Made by a program: the position numbers and the translations under genes. Shown here in pieces: positions 7,174-10,955 of a stretch of 10,955 nt of DNA (position 1 is its first letter; each line of letters starts with the position of its first letter). Source of the stretch: Spirochaetaceae bacterium (GTDB taxonomy: Bacteria > Spirochaetota > Spirochaetia > Treponematales > Breznakiellaceae); contig JAIRYB010000146.1 of NCBI GenBank assembly GCA_031267955.1, forward strand, positions 1-10,955, read 5' to 3'. Below the pieces are notes generated by a model. It was not told the DNA's origin and did not search any database. It saw only the letters and a program-made list of their open reading frames with translations.

Positions 7174-8710
7174 GCGAGTTTTCCTCCTCAAACTCGATAA
7201 TCTCTCCCGCGTCCTCAAGGGGTATGGATTCAAGGGCTTTTTCAGCTTGTTTCGCGGAAGATCTCATCCTGCTGGCGTAAATCAACCCCATCAACTGGAT
7301 AACAATAAGGGGCGCCATAGCCACCATGGCTACAATCCCGAAGGCGTCCCGCATCAGATCCCCGCCGACGCCTTCGCAAGTCCCCATAGCCAGGGGCAGG
7401 AGGAAGGTAGAGGTCATGGGGCCGGAACACACGCCGCCGGAGTCAAAGGCGATACCTGTAAAAATCGGGGGGACAAAGAAGGTAAGGATCAGGGCAAAGG
7501 CGTAACCGGGGATTAAAATCCACAGTATGGGTATTCCAAGGAGTATACGCACCATGGTAATAGCCAGGGCCGCGGCCATGCCGATAGAAAGCCCCCGCTT
7601 CATTGCCTTCTGGGGGATAGTCCCGGAAGAAATATCTTCAACCTGTTTGTTAAGCACATGCACCGCAGGCTCCGCGGCGACGATAAAGTAGCCTATCACT
7701 ATGCCCAGAGGCACCAAAACCCACTTAAAGGCGGAACCGGCAAGGCTTGACCCTAAAAGCTGGCCTACAGGGATAAAGCCCACATTTACGCCTGTCAGAA
7801 AGATTACCAATCCTATAAAAGTGTAAAGAAATCCCACAGCTATCCGCGCAAGCTGGTGTTTTTTGTAACGGCGCGAAATAAGCTGGAAGATCAGAAAAAA
7901 GATGATTATCGCGCCCAGGGCGTAGAACACATCCCTGGCGTAATGGGGAAGCTCAAGGGCGAAACTCTTTATCACATCCCGGGAAGTAGCCACATCCGGA
8001 ATCCGGTGGGATTCTACATCGGCCCCGCTCGGGTTAAAAAATATCCCCAGGACAAGCACCGCCAGAATAGGGCCGATACTGCACAAAGACACCAGGCCGA
8101 AACTGTCGCTCTGGGAATTCTTGTCGCTGCGGATCGACGCTACGCCTACGCCCATGGCCAGGATAAAAGGAACCGTGATCGGCCCGGTAGTGACCCCGCC
8201 CGAGTCAAAGGCGACGGGGATAAAGTTCGCGGGGGCGAAAAAAAGCGCCGCGAATACTATGACATAAAAAATAAGCAGCAGAATCGAAAGCTTGATCCGC
8301 AAAAGGATACGGAAGACGGCCAGAACCAGAAAGATGCCCACGCCGACAGCCACAGTCAGAATAAGGGTCATGTTCGGCACCGAGGGGACCTGGCGGGCCA
8401 GGACCTGGAGATCCGGCTCGGCTATGGTAATAACGAGGCCCATGACAAAACTGACAAGAAGGGCGATAACCAAATTCGAGGCCTTGGTCAGCTGAATGCC
8501 GATACCTTCGCCCATGGGCATCATGGCCATGTCCGCGCCCAGGGTAAAAAAACCCATGCCGATAATAAGCAAGGCAGACCCCGCCAGAAATTCCAGGACA
8601 GTCCCGGCGGGCATAGGTACCAGCACTACGCTGGTAATCAGCACAATTACCGTAATGGGAAGAACCGAGGAGAATGCCTCCATGATTTTTGCTTGTAATA
8701 TTTTGTTCAT
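7166..8710 (-). CDS. DUF1538 family membrane transporter (two-repeat)
   Basis: The 514-residue polytopic membrane protein is built from two homologous DUF1538 halves. The repeated landmarks are AEPDLQVLARQV (97-108) with AEPAVHVLNKQV (346-357), and FDSGGVTTGPIT (168-179) with FDSGGVCSGPMT (422-433). These paired re-entrant-looking Gly/Pro motifs and roughly a dozen hydrophobic segments are typical of secondary transporters with internal symmetry. From memory, a DUF1538 pair (UmpA/UmpB) from Halomonas was reported as a Na+(Li+,K+)/H+ antiporter; here both units are in one chain. The C-terminal tail (about 482-514) is cytoplasmic-looking and acidic (EIIEFEEENSHE). The ATG at 8710 is preceded by AGAGGAG and a good promoter. 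The gene is first in an operon with the PII-like and thioesterase genes. The substrate is unproven. Confidence 0.9.
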   Translation of the reverse strand: MNKILQAKIMEAFSSVLPITVIVLITSVVLVPMPAGTVLEFLAGSALLIIGMGFFTLGADMAMMPMGEGIGIQLTKASNLVIALLVSFVMGLVITIAEPDLQVLARQVPSVPNMTLILTVAVGVGIFLVLAVFRILLRIKLSILLLIFYVIVFAALFFAPANFIPVAFDSGGVTTGPITVPFILAMGVGVASIRSDKNSQSDSFGLVSLCSIGPILAVLVLGIFFNPSGADVESHRIPDVATSRDVIKSFALELPHYARDVFYALGAIIIFFLIFQLISRRYKKHQLARIAVGFLYTFIGLVIFLTGVNVGFIPVGQLLGSSLAGSAFKWVLVPLGIVIGYFIVAAEPAVHVLNKQVEDISSGTIPQKAMKRGLSIGMAAALAITMVRILLGIPILWILIPGYAFALILTFFVPPIFTGIAFDSGGVCSGPMTSTFLLPLAMGTCEGVGGDLMRDAFGIVAMVAMAPLIVIQLMGLIYASRMRSSAKQAEKALESIPLEDAGEIIEFEEENSHE

Positions 8711-8722
8711 GACGCTCCTCTA

Positions 8723-8753
8723 ATTATAATATACGGATGCCGCTAAATGTCAA
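8723..8753 (-). promoter_or_regulatory. Sigma70-type promoter for the DUF1538 operon
   Basis: On the minus strand there is a perfect TTGACA (8753-8748). It is followed by TATTAT (8731-8726, 16-bp spacer) overlapping TATAAT (8728-8723, 19-bp spacer). Either pairing puts the predicted transcript start about 6-10 nt from the ATG at 8710, inside or at the edge of the ribosome site AGAGGAG (8721-8715), so the leader would be extremely short. Confidence 0.65.
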
Positions 8754-8797
8754 CTTCGCGCAAGGCAGCAAACAGCGGCGGGCGCTTTTTCGATAAA

Positions 8798-8840
8798 TGG
8801 TGTCAGTCACCAATTTTTCCAAAACGGTGTCAGTCACCAA
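8798..8840. repeat. Two copies of a 15-bp near-palindromic repeat
   Basis: GGTGTCAGTCACCAA occurs at 8799-8813 and again at 8826-8840, a 27-bp period. Each copy is an imperfect palindrome with arms GGTG/CACC (TGGTG/CACCA in the first copy). They lie between two divergent transcription units. They could be operator sites for a dimeric regulator or a REP-like dispersed repeat; the first copy, followed by TTTTT, could also form a weak terminator hairpin. GGTGTCAGNCACC-type palindromes are, to my recollection, common as dispersed repeats in bacterial genomes. Confidence 0.7.
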
Positions 8841-8875
8841 ATTTCGGCCTTTTCCGGCGCGCCCGATTTGGCATA

Positions 8876-8904
8876 TTGACAGAATCGGCTTTTCTCAGCA
8901 TGGT
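8876..8904 (+). promoter_or_regulatory. Possible promoter for the 193-residue protein and glnS
   Basis: A perfect TTGACA (8876-8881) lies 29 nt upstream of the start codon at 8911. No good -10 hexamer is at the right distance: CATGGT (8899-8904) is at 17 bp. The -35 match alone is suggestive. This would be the only promoter visible for the downstream pair of genes. Confidence 0.35.
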
Positions 8905-8910
8905 TAGGCT

Positions 8911-9492
8911 ATGATCAACTGTCCCGCCCGCGCGAATAACGCCCTGCCCGCAGAATACCGGAAAATAGCGGAAAATTTGTTCCCGCCGGAGGGATATACG
9001 CCGGGAAAAGGGCCTTCCGTTGACGCGGCCATTGCCTTTTCCGAAATTCTGGGAATCGGAGCCGACTACAGGAAATTACTCGCCCCGGAAAGCCCCGGCG
9101 GCGGGAATTTAAACTCTTTCTGGGGGCATTTCCAAAATAACCTGGACCTCCTGATCCAGAAAACCTGGGTGGAAAAGGCGGATGAGATTCGCAAAGAAAA
9201 ACTTGTGAACCGGATTCCCGGATTTATCGCGGATATTGGGCAGGAGAATTACCCAAAAGCGCTGGGGGAATTCGGCGTTATCCTGGAAGAATTAGCCTAT
9301 CTTTTCTTCGGCGCGCAAAGCCAAAAGGACGATTTTACCGAATACGCCCTGCGTATCGATACCCAGATGGGGCTTTTCTGGTGGTACGGCGGGCAATTGG
9401 AAAGATTCCTGTCACCGGCGCCGTCCGGCGTGGACAAAAACAGCCTGCTGGCCGTCCTATTGATAGGCATTTGCTATCTGACAAATTTCTAG
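8911..9492 (+). CDS. Hypothetical protein upstream of glnS
   Basis: I do not recognise this 193-residue protein. It looks soluble and mostly helical, rich in aromatic residues (SFWGHF near 69-74, MGLFWWYGGQLERF 153-166), with no signal peptide, no metal-binding cysteine cluster and no nucleotide-binding motif. The C-terminal stretch LLAVLLIGICYL (179-190) is hydrophobic and ends the protein; it could be a buried helix or a short tail anchor. Codon use matches its neighbours, so it is very likely a real gene. The ATG at 8911 is the first possible start after an in-frame stop at 8905-8907; its ribosome site is poor, so initiation may be weak or leaderless. Its stop codon overlaps the AGGAG of the glnS ribosome site (9491-9495), and only 12 nt separate the two genes, so co-transcription with glnS is likely. 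Confidence 0.75.
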   Translation: MINCPARANNALPAEYRKIAENLFPPEGYTPGKGPSVDAAIAFSEILGIGADYRKLLAPESPGGGNLNSFWGHFQNNLDLLIQKTWVEKADEIRKEKLVNRIPGFIADIGQENYPKALGEFGVILEELAYLFFGAQSQKDDFTEYALRIDTQMGLFWWYGGQLERFLSPAPSGVDKNSLLAVLLIGICYLTNF

Positions 9493-9504
9493 GAGCCTTT
9501 TACG

Positions 9505-10955
9505 ATGGAAAAAAAAGAGGCGCGGACGGATAATTCCGCCCCGGGCGGGGAAGTTTCCGGCAACAATGATTTTATCAGCGAATTTATCAAAGAGGATCTG
9601 GCAAGCGGGCGCTTTACCTACATCCATACCCGTTTTCCCCCGGAACCGAACGGCTGGCTCCATATCGGGCACTGCAAGGCCTTTTACATAGACTTCAGCA
9701 TGGCGGAGCGTTTCGGAGGCAAATGCAACCTCCGCTTCGACGATACCAACCCGGAAAAAGAGGATATATCCTATGTCGACGCCATTAAGCGGGACGTTAA
9801 ATGGATGGGGTACGACTGGGAAGACCGGGAATACTACGCATCGGATTACTACGAATATCTGTACGATCTGGCGGTAAAGATCATAAAAAAAGGCCACGCC
9901 TATGTGGACGACCTTTCCGACGAGGAGATCAGCGAATACCGGGGAACCTCGGCGGCGGACAAAAACGCCGTCAGGGCCGGCGGCAGGGCCGCCATCGTAA
10001 CCCCGCCCGGAAAAAACAGCCCCTGGCGGGACCGCCCGGCAGAGGAAAACCTGGATCTCTTCGCCCGGATGCGGGCCGGGGAATTCCCCGACGGCGCCAG
10101 GACCTTGCGGGCCAAGATCGACATGGCCCACCCCAACCTCCTCCTGCGCGATCCGGTAATGTACCGGATACGCCGGGAACACCACTACCGTACCGGGGAC
10201 AGGTGGTGTATCTACCCCATGTACGATTTCCAGCATCCCCTTTCCGACGCGAAAGAGGGGATAACCCATTCGCTCTGTTCCCTGGAATACGAGATTCACC
10301 GGCCCCTCTACGACTGGTTCATCAGGGAAGCCGAAGTATTCCCCTCGCGGCAGATCGAGTTCGCCAGGCTCAACATGACCAGGACCGTGATGAGCAAGCG
10401 CTGGCTCCTCAGGCTGGTACAGGAAAAACACGTATCCGGCTGGGACGATCCCCGTATGCCCACTATAGCGGGACTCCGGCGGCGGGGCTATACCCCGGAA
10501 GCTATCCGTAGCTTTGTCTCCCAGGTGGGGATAGCCAAAACCGACAGCACCGTGGACATAGCCTTTCTGGAATTCTGCCTTAGGGAACACCTGAACAAGA
10601 CGAGCCCCCGGGTTATGGCGGTCCTCAGGCCCCTGAAACTTATCATCGACAACTGGGAAGAGGGCAGGACCGAGGAGATCGAGGCGGTAAACAACCCGGA
10701 GGACGAATCCGCCGGGACAAGAAAGCTGGGCTTCGGCAAAGAGCTTTGGATAGAGCGGGACGATTTTGAGGAAACGCCCCCTCCGAAGTACTTCCGGCTT
10801 TTTCCGGGAAATTCGGTGCGGCTCCGTTACGCCTATATCGTCGCCTGTACGGGCTTTGACAAAAACGCCGAGGGCGAAATTACATCCGTACATTGTACAT
10901 TTGACCCGGCGACAAAGGGCGGCAATGCCCCGGACAACCGCAAGGTCAGGGGGAC
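9505..10955 (+). CDS. glnS: Glutaminyl-tRNA synthetase (incomplete at window end)
   Basis: The 483 residues visible run off the window; E. coli GlnRS is about 554 residues, so the end of the anticodon-binding region is missing. GlnRS charges tRNA-Gln with glutamine in the cytoplasm. Class I signatures are PPEPNGWLHIGH (45-56) and VMSKR (295-299). GlnRS-specific blocks include CNLRFDDTNPEKED (74-87), EYRGT (144-148), LRAKIDMAHP (201-210), CIYPMYDF (235-242), GITHSLCSLE (252-261) and GWDDPRMPT (312-320), all close to the E. coli enzyme and clearly not GluRS. The beta-barrel anticodon domain begins around 370. An extension of about 15 residues lies between EYRGT and PGKNSP (about 149-167) compared with E. 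coli. The ATG at 9505 has AGGAG 9 nt upstream, within the stop codon region of the preceding gene. No frameshift was found on reading the whole frame. Confidence 0.97.
   Translation, partial: MEKKEARTDNSAPGGEVSGNNDFISEFIKEDLASGRFTYIHTRFPPEPNGWLHIGHCKAFYIDFSMAERFGGKCNLRFDDTNPEKEDISYVDAIKRDVKWMGYDWEDREYYASDYYEYLYDLAVKIIKKGHAYVDDLSDEEISEYRGTSAADKNAVRAGGRAAIVTPPGKNSPWRDRPAEENLDLFARMRAGEFPDGARTLRAKIDMAHPNLLLRDPVMYRIRREHHYRTGDRWCIYPMYDFQHPLSDAKEGITHSLCSLEYEIHRPLYDWFIREAEVFPSRQIEFARLNMTRTVMSKRWLLRLVQEKHVSGWDDPRMPTIAGLRRRGYTPEAIRSFVSQVGIAKTDSTVDIAFLEFCLREHLNKTSPRVMAVLRPLKLIIDNWEEGRTEEIEAVNNPEDESAGTRKLGFGKELWIERDDFEETPPPKYFRLFPGNSVRLRYAYIVACTGFDKNAEGEITSVHCTFDPATKGGNAPDNRKVRG

Noticed and set aside
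7174..7233. Longer start for the PII-like protein (20 extra residues)
   Set aside because: It would lie inside the transporter gene and lacks a ribosome site, while the ATG at 7173 has a strong GGAGG and the typical coupled overlap.
7856..8698. 280-codon plus-strand frame rich in His, Asp, Lys and Gln
   Set aside because: Antisense shadow of the DUF1538 gene; its composition is what hydrophobic transmembrane codons give when read on the other strand.
8900..8914. Tiny upstream frame ATG GTT AGG CTA TGA overlapping the 8911 start, as a leader peptide
   Set aside because: It has no ribosome site and no amino-acid bias that would indicate attenuation; chance occurrence is likely.
9457..10893. 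478-codon open frame on the minus strand
   Set aside because: It is antisense to glnS, which is unmistakable on the plus strand and runs off the window end. The minus frame has no family features.

Overview
The window reads as a bacterial chromosome segment with high GC content (roughly mid-50s percent by eye) and dense genes of ordinary codon use. No insertion sequences, CRISPR arrays, phage genes or rRNA/tRNA genes were seen. The mix (a giant acyl-CoA dehydratase-activase-type protein, a small LysM lipoprotein with a relaxed lipobox, a DUF1538 transporter with a PII-like partner, and bacterial GlnRS) fits an anaerobic, fermentative bacterium. My tentative guess is a spirochaete of the gut Treponema type. 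That is an impression from gene content, not a demonstrated placement.

Layout. (1) 59-4396 (+) encodes a 1445-residue COG1924/DUF2229/HgdB-like protein with two activase ATPase modules. It is followed by a GC-rich structured spacer ending in an intrinsic terminator (4516-4536). (2) 4535-5029 (-) is a LysM lipoprotein, and 5139-5621 (+) is a YbaK-type aminoacyl-tRNA deacylase. They are divergent, and the region between them carries two copies of an 11-bp direct repeat. (3) The 99-bp spacer 5622-5720 between two convergent genes holds two perfect 16-bp parS palindromes, the chromosome-partition (ParB) loading site, with an intrinsic terminator between them. (4) 8710 down to 5721 (-) is a probable three-gene operon: DUF1538 membrane transporter, tandem PII-like protein (start overlapping the transporter stop), then acyl-ACP thioesterase. 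(5) 8711-8910 is a divergent intergenic region with a good promoter for the transporter and two copies of a 15-bp near-palindrome. (6) 8911-9492 (+) is an unrecognised 193-residue protein coupled to glnS (9505 to the window end, incomplete).

How the genes work together. The clearest functional unit is the transporter plus PII-like pair. Both partners are internally duplicated and the genes are translationally coupled, which suggests a membrane ion transporter controlled by a small-molecule-sensing PII-like subunit, analogous in logic to AmtB-GlnK. The two parS sites say this locus is probably part of the origin-proximal partition region. GlnRS and the YbaK-type deacylase both act in translation but lie in separate transcription units. 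The giant activase protein has no recognisable dehydratase partner genes in the window and may carry its own substrate-reducing module.
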